Shown: piece by piece, positions 45,273 to 56,898 of the stretch
How positions within the stretch are numbered: the stretch's first letter is position 1
How the letters are laid out: each line of letters begins with the position of its first letter
Source of the DNA: Bombus terrestris
Taxonomy: Eukaryota > Arthropoda > Insecta > Hymenoptera > Apidae
Length of the DNA: 64,000 bases
Assembly: GCF_910591885.1 (NCBI RefSeq)
Contig: NC_063278.1
Location: 2,541,501-2,605,500 of the forward strand
Reading direction: 5' to 3'
Notes under the pieces: model-generated
Databases searched by the model: none
What the model saw: only the letters and a program-made list of their open reading frames with translations
What the model was told of the DNA's origin: nothing
Translations under genes and position numbers: made by a program

Positions 45273-46506
45273 TGACGATCGACGTAATAACAGTTTAAAT
45301 GGCAGCGAACCGCGCTCTCCGTGGTACGTACGCGCGTTCGAAAGAAGCAGTCGACCAAAATGGTATCGCGAATCGCTTCATTAATTATTTCAGCTTCTTT
45401 ACCAGCCAGCAATGGTATTAGTTATTTCGACGTGCTAGATCCGTGTTTGTACGAAGCTTGAGGCCTACTCGAGCGATAATTAATAGCGGCAGACGCGAAT
45501 GAAATCATCGTAACGTGCCGTGACTGATTGCGTTAGGGTTACCGGTAGGGTATCGAGCGTACTCGCTACTCGAACCCGCTACGGGAATATAAGATTAATA
45601 TTAGTTGCTCACGATTCACGAGACCGCGTCAGCAACGACGTTCGTTACCCTCGGCCTCGCGTACCTACTAATTACCACGTCGAACGATCATCGAACGATC
45701 AACGACGGACGATTATCGAAGCGGGATCGTTTCGTCGGACGTTTCGCGAAGAACAGAAATCGGATGGACGAGGCGCGTGAACCGCGAAAGCGATACGACG
45801 CGCTCCTATCGAAATTCGCCGTACGATTTCTTAATTGGCAACGAATTCGAGCTACAAGTTGGTGGATCGTAAACGTGCGGAGCCGCGAAATCAATAACGA
45901 CTTTATCGAGCAAGCGGAAGGTAATCGGTGGATTGCGTAAGCCGTTCGCGCGTTCGAAACGAACGAAAAAAGAAACGGGGCAAACCGTGTAATCCGCTGA
46001 TGGAGGTGTCTATAAATAGAGAGGGATTCGCGCGCCAAGTATCGCGGATTCGATTTTCACTCTCGTAACGGAATCTCGCCCGGGCTCTCTCGGCCACGCT
46101 CTTTCTCGCTTCCGTTCCCCTTCGTCGATAATTCTATTATGTACGGTTTAATGTACAATTAACCGATCACTTAGGGCCTGACGTTACGCCGAGTCACGAT
46201 GTCTTATTAAGTCTCTACCACCGTGAGCAGTCTCGACCAACGCACGGTGGCAACCGGCGCGGCACGCCTCGATCCGGAGCGAGCCTCCGTTAGACTCGTC
46301 CCCCGCTGCCCCTCCATCATCCCGCTTAACGATCCTCGTCTCTCGTTCGACTCGCGATTTTCGCGGATAAACTCGCGCTCGTCGTTTATACGATTCGTCG
46401 CGCGACTGTCGATCTCGTTCGGCCTCCTGTCGGGATAAATTCCGGATCCACGCAGTGTCTTTTATCGTCTCGTTGGAAATTGATTCGGACGAACAGTCTG
46501 CGATTC
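45273..46506. other. non-coding stretch
   Basis: No gene. The frame at 45605-45940 has a protein-like composition but starts at TTG directly after a TAG and has no ATG until late, so I do not call it. Confidence 0.5.
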
Positions 46507-46562
46507 GATAGATAGAGAGATAGATAGATAGATGGATAGATAGAGAGAGAGAGGGGGGGGGA
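46507..46562 (+). repeat. (GATA)n, (GA)n and G-run tract
   Basis: GATA units, then a GA run, then about nine G residues. Confidence 0.95.
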
Positions 46563-48100
46563 GGCGATCCGAGTCGATCGTCGCAGTGCTCGTTCGCAGG
46601 ATGCAAGTTGCAGCGTAACGAGTAGCTTGACGGGGAGTTGGCGCGAATCGGCGTGCGGGGATCGGCTAATTTAGGAGTCCATAAAATTGGCCGGTCCTTT
46701 GGTCCCTTGTCTCGAGCTCCGATCCCTCTTTCTCCTTGGAAGCCCCACCTGAGACACACCGTGTACCGTCCCTAACGGACCCACACCGATGATATTTCAG
46801 TGTTAATTGCGCCCAGTATCTACCGTTCGAACCCGGGGCTGACTTCTAATCTCGGGTTCATTAGGGGCCCCGACGAGCACCGAACTATTTTCAGATCGGG
46901 ACACACGAATGGTAAGCTCCGAGTCCGCGGCTGCTCGGCCGGCCGAGACGGAACAGGAGGACGAGCAAGAGGAGGATGAACGAGTCGATAGGGTCTCTGC
47001 CGACGATGCCAGCAACGAAAAGCGGAGGAGGGAGCAGCAGCCTGTGCGAGGATGAGACGCTACGAGCGAAAACAACCGACTGTTTCGTTGTACGTGTGGG
47101 ATTCGAGGTGGTCGAGGGGCAAAAATGAAGACGGGACAGCAAGAGCAACGAAGAGGAGATGCCATCGCCGATTTCCATTTTAATTGAACTCAACGCAACA
47201 TCATACTTAATGCCAGGAACGCGTCAGAAGCTCAAATTAAACGGCCACGCTGTCCCGCTTTATCTCTCCGTACATTCGTCTCGATTGGCCGTCCGATCGT
47301 CCGCGGAAGCCCATCGATTATCCGTTCTGGAATTCACGCGGGAAACCCGTTTTCGTACGTCGGCCAAACCACGCAACGCGCTTATTCATCTTTCCTCGAC
47401 AGGGATCGTTGTCGGTTTCCTCGAACGCGCGCCTATAGTATAAATCGCGAGTAGAAATTCCTCGTCTTTCCGGCGAACGATCCAACTTTCGCCCGCAAAC
47501 GATTCCACGGGACTCTGACGCGTGCTCCGACTGTCGAAACCCACTTTCCACGAGCAACGATTCGCTCGGTTAAGAGGAGAAACATCGGGACCGCCGTTGG
47601 TGGTTACGCTTTTTCCGACAGGGGGTCGTCGCTTCTTGCGATCGCCACGATCTGTCTCGATCGCTCGATAACCCGTCGAAAGCGAACCCCGCTCGAGATC
47701 CGGTCGGTTGGCGCGAGGAAGGGTAACCGTGCAGTTGCACGCGTCGAGATTACGCGTTCCACCGTGGAGTTTCTGTTTTTCTGGTTGTTACCGAGCAGCG
47801 ACGTAGGAACCAGACGTGCAACGACGTACGCCACTCGTTCGAGGACGAAGAGAGTGGCGAGCGGTAGAAACGTCGAGATTGCCTGGCGCACCGCTACAGG
47901 CTTGATTTATTGACAGGAAAATCTAGTCGTCGTGTTCGTCGGCGTCGTCGACTCGGTTTCGCTTACCTCGGCCCGACTTCTGCTTGTCTCTCGACGAACG
48001 ACGACAGAAATTTTGCCAAATCAAAAATGACGATGACGAATCGATAGCGAGCGGGCAAAATGCGTCGCCCAGGCAAGAATCTCGATGAGTTCGATCGCCT
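46563..48100. other. non-coding stretch
   Basis: No gene I can support. A 94-codon ATG frame at 47159-47443 starts in an AT-rich patch, but has no splice, poly(A) or family support. Confidence 0.5.
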
Positions 48101-48102
48101 GT

Positions 48103-48133
<31 letters not shown>

Positions 48134-48134
48134 T
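48101..48134 (+). repeat. (TTTA)n tetranucleotide repeat
   Basis: Eight TTTA units. Confidence 0.95.
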
Positions 48135-49529
48135 CGGGCGAAAATCCTTCGGCGTACAGAGAAAAAGATACAGAACGATAGAGAACCGTTGTAGCGTGAT
48201 AAAAATGAGAGATACGTTCGGTCTGGAAATAGCGTGTGAACGAAGCGAGTTGAGAAATATGCAGAATTTATCATTAATCGATACTCGATCGAGGCAGTTA
48301 AACTGGCCATAAAAGCTACTTTCTTCAGAGTTCTCGATGTAACAGGTATCGGCGTGTTAACGCCGACAAAGATGCGATCAGTCCGAAGAAAGATACCGTT
48401 TCGGGACGAGTAACAGCACCATAGAAGAGTTGTCGTGGGCGAACGATAGGTCAAACGTAAGACGGCGACGCTCGAGAGACCTAAGCTTAAGACGAGAGAG
48501 TACCGCTGTATATAGTTCATAGCGGCGGTCGTAAATAGATGGACGCGTAGGACAGCTCGTATTACGAACACGATCCGAGAACGAAGAAAGCGTTGCAGCA
48601 ACGAATTAACATTTGCAGGCGTTTCGGAATCCGACGAAACGATACAGCGGGTTACACGGTATCAGTTTTTACGGCGAGGGAGAGCACCGCGGCTGGGCTT
48701 TGCCTCGTTCGTCCCTCAACGACGGACGAGCGTGTCCGACTGGATCGAAAACAAGTACAACCGCCGCCAACCCCCCCCTCCCCCCTCCCCCCACACCCCT
48801 AATTTGATTCCTTATAATCCGATTAAGCTGGCTATTAGCGGAATCGACGCGTCGACTCTGCCGCGATCGTAGCTCGTTCAGCACGAGCGGATACGCCGCT
48901 AATGGATTTTTCAGATTGAGATATCGTAGCTGGTACGCGACCGTCCGATAGCGGTCGTGGATCGTGAAAGGCCGCAAACGGTTACGGTAGCTAGGCGCGC
49001 GGTTTCCCCCCTCGTTGTTCTTCGGTTAAGGCAACGAGAGACAGGCGTGCGTGGATTTCGCTTCTCCGACAAAGTTGCTGGATCGAAATGGAGCGGACCG
49101 AAATCGCAAGAAAGTCGAAGGGAGAGGAGAAGGGTGGAGAAGAAAGGAGGATCTTTGCGGTTGATCGCACCAGGACGAGGGAGCAGGTCGGCGCGAGAGG
49201 AGGATGCCGCTGGTGGAGGATGCATCGGGCCGGATCAGAGAAGAACGCCGCCGTAGGCTACCGGTGTTGGGCAGCTGCAGGGCCGGGCGCAGGACGTGGC
49301 CAGCTTTTTCTTTCGGACGTCGATTCTTCGAGGCGAGAGACGCGGTAAACTGCGCACCGATCACCGAGCGCGGAACGACGCTTCGCGGTGGAAGGCGCGA
49401 CGAGCGGAGGCGAGGACCGAAAAATCGGTTACGTTCGGCCCTCGTCTCTCGCGTTCGGCTAGGGGCGAAAGCATTGAGATGCAGAGAGCGTTGGTGCTAC
49501 CGTGCGATGGTCCCGATACCGCCTAATGG
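48135..49529. other. non-coding stretch
   Basis: No gene. The 156-codon minus-strand frame (48131-48601) starts from a TTG and has no family features. A C-run lies at about 48772-48795. Confidence 0.55.
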
Positions 49530-49909
49530 ACCGACCCCGCCCTCTTTTCCCTTCGCCCTCGTCCTCGATCTTTCTTCTCCGCCTTCCAGCACCTTCCACC
49601 TTATCTCCCTCCCGCCGACCCTCTATCCCTTTTCCTCTTTACCTACAACTGCATTCTAACGCCACTTTTAACTTCCACCTCCGTCGCGCCTCTCCTCCTG
49701 CCGCTGCTCCTCGACCACCTCCGCTCCCGCCCTCGCTCGCTCGCTCTTTCGCCTCTACCCTCGTCTCGTCTCGTCTCGTCTCGTCTCGTCTGGTTCGCCC
49801 TTTTCCATCGAGTTTCTTCCTCGAAGCGCGGCAAAGAACCGATCGGGTGCTCTTCGCTGGCTGCCCGAGGTCTCTCCTTCTCTCCGTGCCTTTATTCCCC
49901 GCTTTCCAG
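49530..49909 (+). other. long pyrimidine-rich tract ending in an acceptor
   Basis: About 380 nt are strongly C/T-rich on the + strand, including a (TCTCG)n tandem (49759-49792), and end in CTTTATTCCCCGCTTTCCAG at 49909, a near-ideal 3' splice site. Open frames here read Pro/Ser/Leu and are an artefact of the composition. Confidence 0.5.
49759..49792 (+). repeat. (TCTCG)n pentanucleotide repeat
   Basis: Six or more TCTCG units. Confidence 0.95.
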
Positions 49910-49954
49910 TGATAACGACCCGTCTTCCGACCTGACCTCGTGACTTCCATCACG
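49910..49954 (+). ncRNA. possible 45-nt non-coding exon
   Basis: The segment is bracketed by a near-ideal acceptor (pyrimidine tract, CCAG at 49909) and a strong donor CACG|GTGAGT at 49955. All three forward frames contain a stop, so if it is spliced it would be an untranslated or lncRNA exon. Of the exon candidates in this window it has the strongest pair of splice signals. No partner exon is identified. Confidence 0.3.
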
Positions 49955-50691
49955 GTGAGTCGCCCACGAGTTGCCGTTCACGTGCACGACTCGTCCATTA
50001 CCCTTCGCGGTCCGACAACGATCGAGAAGTTTCGAAGCGGCGAGCAGCGCCGGTGGCAGAGAGAATCGAAGAGGCACGGGAAAGACGGGAAAAGGTGGAA
50101 AGAGGAGAAAAGAAGACGGGAAAGACAGAAAGCGAGAAATCAGCTCGTCCACGCACCGTGCGTTTTATGCGCGTACGCGTATCCGTACGGAGGGCCGCAC
50201 ACGGTAGCACGGCTATAACCGCGTCGCGGCATCATTTATATTTACGAGACACCGCGAAGCCGAGCCCAAGCCGCATTGTTACCGCCCAAGGGCCTTATAG
50301 CCGCTGTCTGGCCCTTATAGGGCCGCCACGATCTCCGGCTTCTTTCTTTCTTCGGTTAGCTTCGTGAGTTCGGACAAGAAGGAGGACGGTTCCTTCGCGG
50401 TGTACGGTCGTATCACGTTGTCTCTTCCGATCCTTCGATCGACGACGCTTCGATTTATACCTCTCGTCGTTCGAACCTCGTGGTTCTCCGGCAATTTACT
50501 GCGCGCGGTGGAGACGACGCGATTCGAACGTCGATTTTCTAGCGCCGAAACGTTTAAAACGGTTTGGCCAGGCATCGACCCGAGCCGAGACGACGAAGCG
50601 GCCTCGGCCGAGAAGAAGAGATTTACCGCGATGCAACGACTCGCGCCAATCAGCCACGACACGGCGCATCGCCGATGTAGATATTTCACAG
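49955..50691. other. non-coding stretch
   Basis: No gene. It contains an E-box palindrome CACGTG near 49980 and purine-rich sequence at 50060-50130. Confidence 0.5.
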
Positions 50692-51018
50692 TTATTGCCA
50701 GATAAACCACAACCTTAGCGCCGGATGTAGCACCGCCGTTTGGGGAATAGACCGCATCAATGATGCAACGTTCGACCTCGCAGCATCGGCCGCGCGTTTG
50801 TCTTCCTTTAGGAAGTTTATAGTCGTGCCTATCAGCTGGGACTTTGCTTCTGTGATGCGCATCATTCTTCTCGCCGCGCTCGCCGCGATCGAGATCCCTT
50901 CCACCGATATTTTACCATCCTTTCGAACGACCGTGTAATTGCTTTTAATTGAGAGATGGATGGCCAGGACGCAGCGAATCGTCGGAACGAGCAAAAGTGG
51001 CACGAGGAGAAAGTTTAC
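50692..51018 (-). CDS. possible terminal exon of a secreted or membrane protein
   Basis: The minus-strand frame is open from the TAA at 50692-50694 up past 51147. Within it an acceptor-like CTAAGCTCTTTCAAG ends at 51019, from which 109 codons including the stop run in frame. They begin with a hydrophobic segment (FLLVPLLLVPTIRCVLA, signal-peptide or membrane-anchor like) and continue with a polar domain (NYTVVRKDGK, then an Ala/Arg-rich amphipathic helix, AADAARSNVASLMRS) to a C-terminus Leu-Trp-Phe-Ile-Trp-Gln. The composition is unlike the noise frames. The frame has no upstream ATG, so an upstream exon would be needed. A + strand frame over the same bases (ATG 50855) also looks like a signal peptide, so the strand is not certain. 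I recognise no family. Confidence 0.33.
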   Translation of the reverse strand, partial: VNFLLVPLLLVPTIRCVLAIHLSIKSNYTVVRKDGKISVEGISIAASAARRMMRITEAKSQLIGTTINFLKEDKRAADAARSNVASLMRSIPQTAVLHPALRLWFIWQ

Positions 51019-51730
51019 CTTGAAAGAGCTTAGCGTTTCGAAGATACCTCGAATCGATCGCTTTGACCGAGGAACAGGCGTCGGAGGTAATCGAACGATA
51101 TAATTCACCGCTGGAGAATTGATTTCGTTCGTTGGAAAAATTCCCAAACCGGAAGCCCGTACTTTTGCTTTTTATTTCCAATATATTTGTTGTTTGTTCG
51201 CCTTGACCCTGCGACACGATGATCGTCCTTCCGCATCGTCGAGCTGTGACGAGGTACGTCGAGAACCACGGCGATACGTAGCAGTGCGAGTAGGCGAATT
51301 CTAGTTTCCGCTGTCATCGTTCTCTTCTCCCTTCCTTCCTTTGCCGTCCGCGGAACAAGAGGGGTAGTCATCGACTGTAAAGACATCGACTCGTACTCGA
51401 GGGTAGCTCTCGTGAGTGCAAGTGAAGGCAAGGGCTGTGCGCGTTTCTGCTGATCAGCCTGCTGAATCCCGAGTTCCTGATGGGGTCGTCGCCGATCAAG
51501 AAGAGACAGGGAAGGGAGAAACGACGAGTTTTAAACCGCAACTCTATATCTACACGTTCCTGGATCGTAACCAACCCCGCGTTTCCCTCGGGGATTTCGG
51601 TGGAAACGACATGTCGCGACAGGGGTAGCGCAGGAAACGCGCGCGGATACACAAAAATTTGCAAAATCAAAGCCGTTCCCGCGCGAGAAATTGCTCCGAT
51701 TAAAACCTTTGTCGTTGGAACCTACTTTGC

Positions 51731-51737
<7 letters not shown>
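51019..51737. other. non-coding or upstream-exon stretch
   Basis: Two further minus-strand frames here (51019-51217 and 51105-51431) have mixed, protein-like composition and would lie upstream of the possible terminal exon. No consistent exon chain can be built, so they are not called. Confidence 0.35.
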
Positions 51738-51770
<33 letters not shown>

Positions 51771-51772
51771 CG
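51738..51772 (+). repeat. (GA)n microsatellite
   Basis: GA run with one AAAG interruption. Confidence 0.95.
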
Positions 51773-54700
51773 AGGGCGGAGGAAAGAGAAACGGAGAAAC
51801 GTAATAAAGCGATCGACTTATTTTTATAAAAGAGACGAATCTTCGGGGAATAGCGTTGTTCGACGATAAGTTCAAAATCGTGTCGCGATGCTCGTCGTCA
51901 TAAATCGCGCGAGCGGAAAGTCACTCTCCGGTAAAGCAAGTGCCGAGGAAAACCGAAAACGTGACGGTCCGTGGAAACGGGGATAAGAAATCACGCTGGA
52001 AAGATATAAAATTCCATCAATTCGCGGCAGCACGAAACAGTTGCCGATACATTTTTCTCGTGGGTTGCGCCGGAGAGCGCGCGACGAGCCGGCACCGTGG
52101 CCAAGAGCAACAGAGACGGGATGTTCCGCCTTATGTATTTGGGGTTTCAGGCCTTATTAATGATTGATCGAGGGATATCGACGTCTCCCCTCTGACGCGA
52201 CTGATATATAGACGCGGAGGGGCTGCTTGGCATGGCTTCGCACGTGACACAATAAAACGACGTTGCCGCCGTATCGATAGCTTATTGCCAGACTTTTTAT
52301 CGATCCTGATAACTTTCCGTCGCTCTTACTCCGGCCTGACGCGTCCGATCGATCGGTCCAACTTTTATATAAATCGCACGTGTTTCTTCTATCGGGGTCC
52401 CGACGTTGTTTTGCCAACAGATTAGACGAAATCAAAGCCCGCGAGGCTACGCTGGTCTAAATCGGGCGCGCATCGATCTACGGATAGTCCACGTTGCATC
52501 GATTTATCGTTACTTTCTCAAGGTCGATTAATCGTCCGGCATCGACGATACCATACGCTCGTACGGCAACATCGATTTCGGAGAAACGCGTCGCGGCTTA
52601 CGTCCCCTCCCCCCCCCATCCTTCACCCTTGTCGAGTCCAAGAGCCGAAGAGAGGAAACGGTAAGAACCGAGGGCAATTTAATTCGCAGGAAGGAAGACT
52701 AATCTTCGTAAGAGGCGTGCGCGCGAGTCTTAAAGCTACGAGGCATAAAACTGCGAAGACGAGACGCGCGGGTACGAGAGTAAACGCGGCGAAGGTGGAA
52801 AAGCCACGTGAATCCCCGAGGGTGGCATTAATCCCAGTCTCGTCCTCCCCGATGCTTACCCATCTAGACAACGGAGACGAAGCAATCATATTTTCTGCCC
52901 CAGAGGCACGATACGTGTCAATGCGAATCAAGCTAACCGATCTAATGCGAATTCCGATAGCGTCTGATTTACTTCCGACGTCTCTTCGCGCGCCAATCCT
53001 GCCCTTTCCCACCCTCGCCAAGATTACGCCGTTCGTCCGAGATTCGAGCGAATCTTTTTTTCCGCTACGTTTCGCGTCGTTTCGCTCGCCGGGACAGCCT
53101 GATTAAACAACGACGGCGACCGAAGGAATTGGCACGCGAGTTCGCTAGCCCCAACGACACAACCCCGTGGTCGCGATGCTCGATGGAAATTCGCCGGCGA
53201 CCATTTTCCCTCCGGTTCTGCGCTCTTCTACCGCCGCTCTTCCTTTCTCCAGTCGTTTCTACTCCCGTCACGTATGTAGCGAGAAAAATTGCAGCCGAGC
53301 GCTTTACTCGGTTCGCGTTCTTCACGCTCCACTCCCTCGTCGCCTCTGTTACTCTCCTTAACTCTCTTCCCGAATACGTTCAGTGGCTACGGGGGGGAAG
53401 AAACTCCGCGTTACTTCCCCGCTGCTTCGTCGCTCGATAAGAGGGCTTAACAAATGAGAAGCGGTTCCCAGCGTACAGAGAGTGTTTCCTCGCGTGGCAT
53501 ATTTTCCTTCGTCCGGGAAAAGACTCGACCTTGCGATCGTACCAGGCGTCCATTCAAATTTCGGGCAACGCGCGATTCGATCCCCTAGGAAATCGAGCGT
53601 AGCCGGTTACGACGTTTCGATGGGATCGGAGCACAGCACCCTCTCCCCCACACGGTTCTCCCGCCGGGCTACTTGCGCGCTCCGCGTTATTAGACGCTCT
53701 GCCGGGAGTACGAAAATCTTCAAAGTTCAATAGTACTCGATGACCCGCGGCGTCTTCGGTCGTCAAAGGGCGGATTTCGCGCGCGTCAGCGCTTTCGAAC
53801 CGCTCGCAACCAATCGCACGACGTATAGAACGAATTCCACCCTTCTCTATCGCCGCGTTTCAAATCCTTTTATACTTTTCAGCGTCGTTGTCGACTTAAC
53901 CGTTTTCCGTCAGATTCCTTCCATCCCCGAGTGGAACGAAGATCGAATCGCAGGTACAAGCTCGTTGGAGAAACGATCGCTTTACGATCGCGCACGTATC
54001 CAGTGCGATTTGTAACGAACGACGGATACCAGAGCGCCAGTGGCGTCACGAAATGCTGTTATTTCCTCGGCGATACAATTACGTCGTAACGCGGTTCGAG
54101 CAACGTGCACGACCCGAGGTCGCGTCGTCGATCTCTCGTCTTTGCTCCGTGCGCTGCTCTTAATTAACTTCTACTTGTCGAGACACTTGACCCGCTAACG
54201 CGCTAATTCGAACGCGACGCGACCGCAAGGCCGACACACCGCCTCGCGACTCGCGCCTCTGCGACGATTTCTCGAACGCGTTGGCAAAATTTGTTCGCGA
54301 TAGGCACGTGATATCGGCGAGTAACGCGCGATCCGCTCGTTCTCACGCACTCTATTCGTACGTTCGACGAGATGTTTTCTTAATCGTGTCGGAGGAAACG
54401 GCGGTTCCCTATCGGTCGATCTCGGAACAAATCCAGGGTATCTCATTGCCAGGTACATGGCGTAAGCGACAGACCGGTCGCACGAAGCTTTATGTAACCG
54501 ACGGTACGTGTTTTTTCCTTGGGCGATTTCCATCGGGATGGACAAGAGCTGGCAAGGGAAGACACGCGCATCCTGGGTAATCCGTGACGACGCGCGCCTC
54601 TGCCCGGCTTCCTCCCTACCCTCTCCACCATAAACCGTCTTCTTCGCCGCTTCGTGTTGTTCGCTTTCGCCCATGCTCGTCGTGCCGCGAGCATCGCTGT

Positions 54701-55787
54701 TCCTCGTAAATTCATACGAATTCGCTATAAGCTTCTATTACCGTCGATTAACGGGTCTGTAATTACCACGGTATACGACCGAGTCCCGTCATTTCGGTTC
54801 TCGTGAGAAACGTCGGATACGGTAAAGTGATTATTTTTGCGCGCTCGTCCAGACATCTCCGAGGGGAGAGTTTAAACGCGACGCGCGAGCCGCGTTACGC
54901 TACGTAGAACGTTGGAAAATCCGGCTACGACGCGATCGATAAATTCGCGAAACGAAACGGTCGTGTCGTTTCGAAATGCCGCGGAAAATGACTCGATGCT
55001 CGGCGAACGGGACGACCGGGTCAAGAGTCGGAAGGCGATGTGACGCGCGTTGGTCAAGATCGTCGGACGCGTCGCGCGTTTATGTCACGGTGGTGGAAAG
55101 GTAAAGAGGAGAAATCGACGGGTACGACGAATGGGTACGAGGATACGGGAAGACATTCGGAGCGCACTATAATCGCGCGATATACGACATCGTACCTGTC
55201 GATGGAAGCTCGTGCGCGTGCATCGTCGAGTATGCAAATGACGACTCGCCTGTCCGTCACCTTAAGACCGACCGGTGTTGGCAACCGAGACGATTGCGAG
55301 GCGTAAAACGCGCCTTTGTCACGGCTCCGGTTACTCGCTTCACTCGCGACCATCGCTCGGTTAATATCGCGGTCGAACGAACCGACGATTATCCGGAACG
55401 GCGAAACGAACGTAAAAAAGAGCAGACAAACGGCAAAGTCGTCGACGCCGTCAGCGTCGCCGTCGAAAGGATGGAAGGCTCGCGTACGGTTCCGTTATGG
55501 CAAAGAAATCGGTCGCTTTTAGTCTGTCCGACTTCTTTGAAAAACGTTTCGCGTTTAACGCGCGGCGCGTAGCGAAAGTTTGGGTAACCGTGAAAGGTCG
55601 GGTAGCGCGAGAACAACCCGGAAACGTTCCACTTTCGCGAGGAATCCTCACGCTTTCGTCTCACGTGGCATCCTCGTGGTGATTTTCAACGGCAACGTGG
55701 AAACGGCGCGTGCTCGGGATGCGCACCTTCGCGTCCTGATTAGCAACCCAGACCGAGCGAAGGCCAATGGCACCCTGGCTGTGCCTG
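51773..55787. other. non-coding stretch
   Basis: No gene. Unique CpG-rich sequence with a C-run near 52609. A perfect octamer lies at 55232-55239. All frames examined are noise. Confidence 0.55.
55232..55239 (+). promoter_or_regulatory. POU octamer ATGCAAAT
   Basis: Perfect octamer in GAGTATGCAAATGACGACTC. Confidence 0.25.
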
Positions 55788-55820
55788 GTGGCTGGCTGGC
55801 TGGCTGGCTGGCTGGCTGCC
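55788..55820 (+). repeat. (TGGC)n tetranucleotide repeat
   Basis: About seven GGCT units in tandem. Confidence 0.95.
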
Positions 55821-55962
55821 TTCCTGCTTTCCTGCCTGGTCCTCCGTATTGCCACGCCGGCATAAGGGGTGGTAGCACGAGTCGAGTGCGAAACGCTAGC
55901 GAAGAACAGAGAAAGAGAAAAGGAAGCGAAACGAAGCGAGAGTGAGAGTGTTCGAACGAGCA
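55821..55962. other. short unique spacer
   Basis: Nothing recognisable. Confidence 0.5.
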
Positions 55963-55963
55963 A

Positions 55964-56004
<41 letters not shown>
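55963..56004 (+). repeat. (GT)n(GA)n compound microsatellite
   Basis: Six GT units followed by about fifteen GA units. Confidence 0.95.
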
Positions 56005-56009
<5 letters not shown>

Positions 56010-56487
56010 GGGGGTTGGTTGGTAGTACGGTGGAGGCGCCGTCGGTGGTGGTGCCGGTGGTGGTGGTACGCGGTGCACGACATAAATATGTATGTATCAT
56101 CCGCTGCGACCTGCCCCACTACCCGACTAGGTCAGACTCATGCTTCATCACAATGAGCACCTTGCCTTGCCTCGTCCTGTTCCTTTCCTCTTCCCTCTAT
56201 TCAAGTGGATGGTACGAAACTATCCGATCGAAAACCGAGACCAGCTGATTGATTTCTCGTCCAACTGGACGAGTTCTAGAGGGAAAAGGGAAGAAGGTGC
56301 GCGCGACCGGCGGTACCGATGTCGTTTAACGAGTTCGTTCCTATCTGTGGCCATCGATTCACGGGAAAATCGGTGAAACGGCGATGGCGAATAGGCGCGA
56401 GCCAACGACCGAACGAAAGAAGCGAGCAAAGTTGGAGCGTCTGCGGCTTGGTCACTGGCACACGGTCCTTTCAGCTGTGTTCGATCA
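56005..56487. other. non-coding stretch
   Basis: Unique sequence with GGTGGT-rich words at 56030-56075; no gene. Confidence 0.5.
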
Positions 56488-56489
56488 CT

Positions 56490-56730
56490 GACGTTGCACG
56501 CAGCCAGTGACGTGGGCTCTCTGACGTCACCCACGCTTCTCTCACGGGGGTTGCGCAAGGTCTGGGGAAGATGAGGGACGCGGCGAGAGGGCGGAGGGGC
56601 GAGCGAGCGAAACAGGAAGAGGAGGCGGAGGGACGGGGTACCAAAGGGGGCTAACGGCTCGAAGGGGGGTAGCTCTTACATATTTATGCCGCGTTCTACG
56701 CGCAACACCCATCCCGGGGGCGGTTGGAAC
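56490..56730 (+). promoter_or_regulatory. promoter-like bZIP/GC-box cluster
   Basis: Three TGACGT cores (56490-56495, 56509-56514 and the full palindromic CRE TGACGTCA at 56523-56530) are followed by TTGCGCAA (56552-56559), the palindromic C/EBP core. G-rich, GC-box-like words follow (GGGCGGAGGGGCG near 56590, GAGGCGGAGGG near 56625, GGGGGCGG near 56717), and a TATA-like CATATTTATGC lies at about 56680-56690. The motifs are exact. Promoter function and + orientation are inferred from their order. Confidence 0.4.
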
Positions 56731-56751
56731 CAACCCCCTCTGCGTTTCCTA

Positions 56752-56765
56752 TGCCGGTGGCTAGG
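56752..56765 (+). CDS. possible 14-nt first coding exon
   Basis: ATGCCGGTGGCTAG is followed at once by the donor GTATGT, about 65 nt downstream of the TATA-like element. It would encode Met-Pro-Val-Ala plus a split codon. No continuing exon is identified; downstream is a CTGC repeat. Listed only because it fits the promoter-like cluster just upstream. Confidence 0.15.
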
Positions 56766-56797
56766 TATGTCGACCTTGTGCGCGCTTTCACGAGGTG

Positions 56798-56845
56798 CCT
56801 GACTGCCTGCTTGCCTGCCTGCTCGCCAGCCTGCCTGCCTACCTA

Positions 56846-56877
<32 letters not shown>

Positions 56878-56898
56878 CTTGCCCGCCCGCCTGCCTGC
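56798..56898 (+). repeat. (CTGC)n tetranucleotide repeat
   Basis: About twenty CTGC units with CTAC, CTCG and CCGC variants. It reads Leu-Pro-Ala-Cys in one frame, which is a repeat artefact. Confidence 0.95.

Noticed and set aside
45560..45590. Possible minus-strand tRNA B-box (CTCGAACCC)
   Set aside because: No matching A-box or acceptor-stem complement around it.
45605..45940. 111-codon frame with protein-like composition
   Set aside because: Begins at TTG immediately after TAG and has no early ATG, splice or poly(A) support.
48131..48601. 156-codon hydrophobic minus-strand frame
   Set aside because: TTG start, no family features, and the + strand is equally open.
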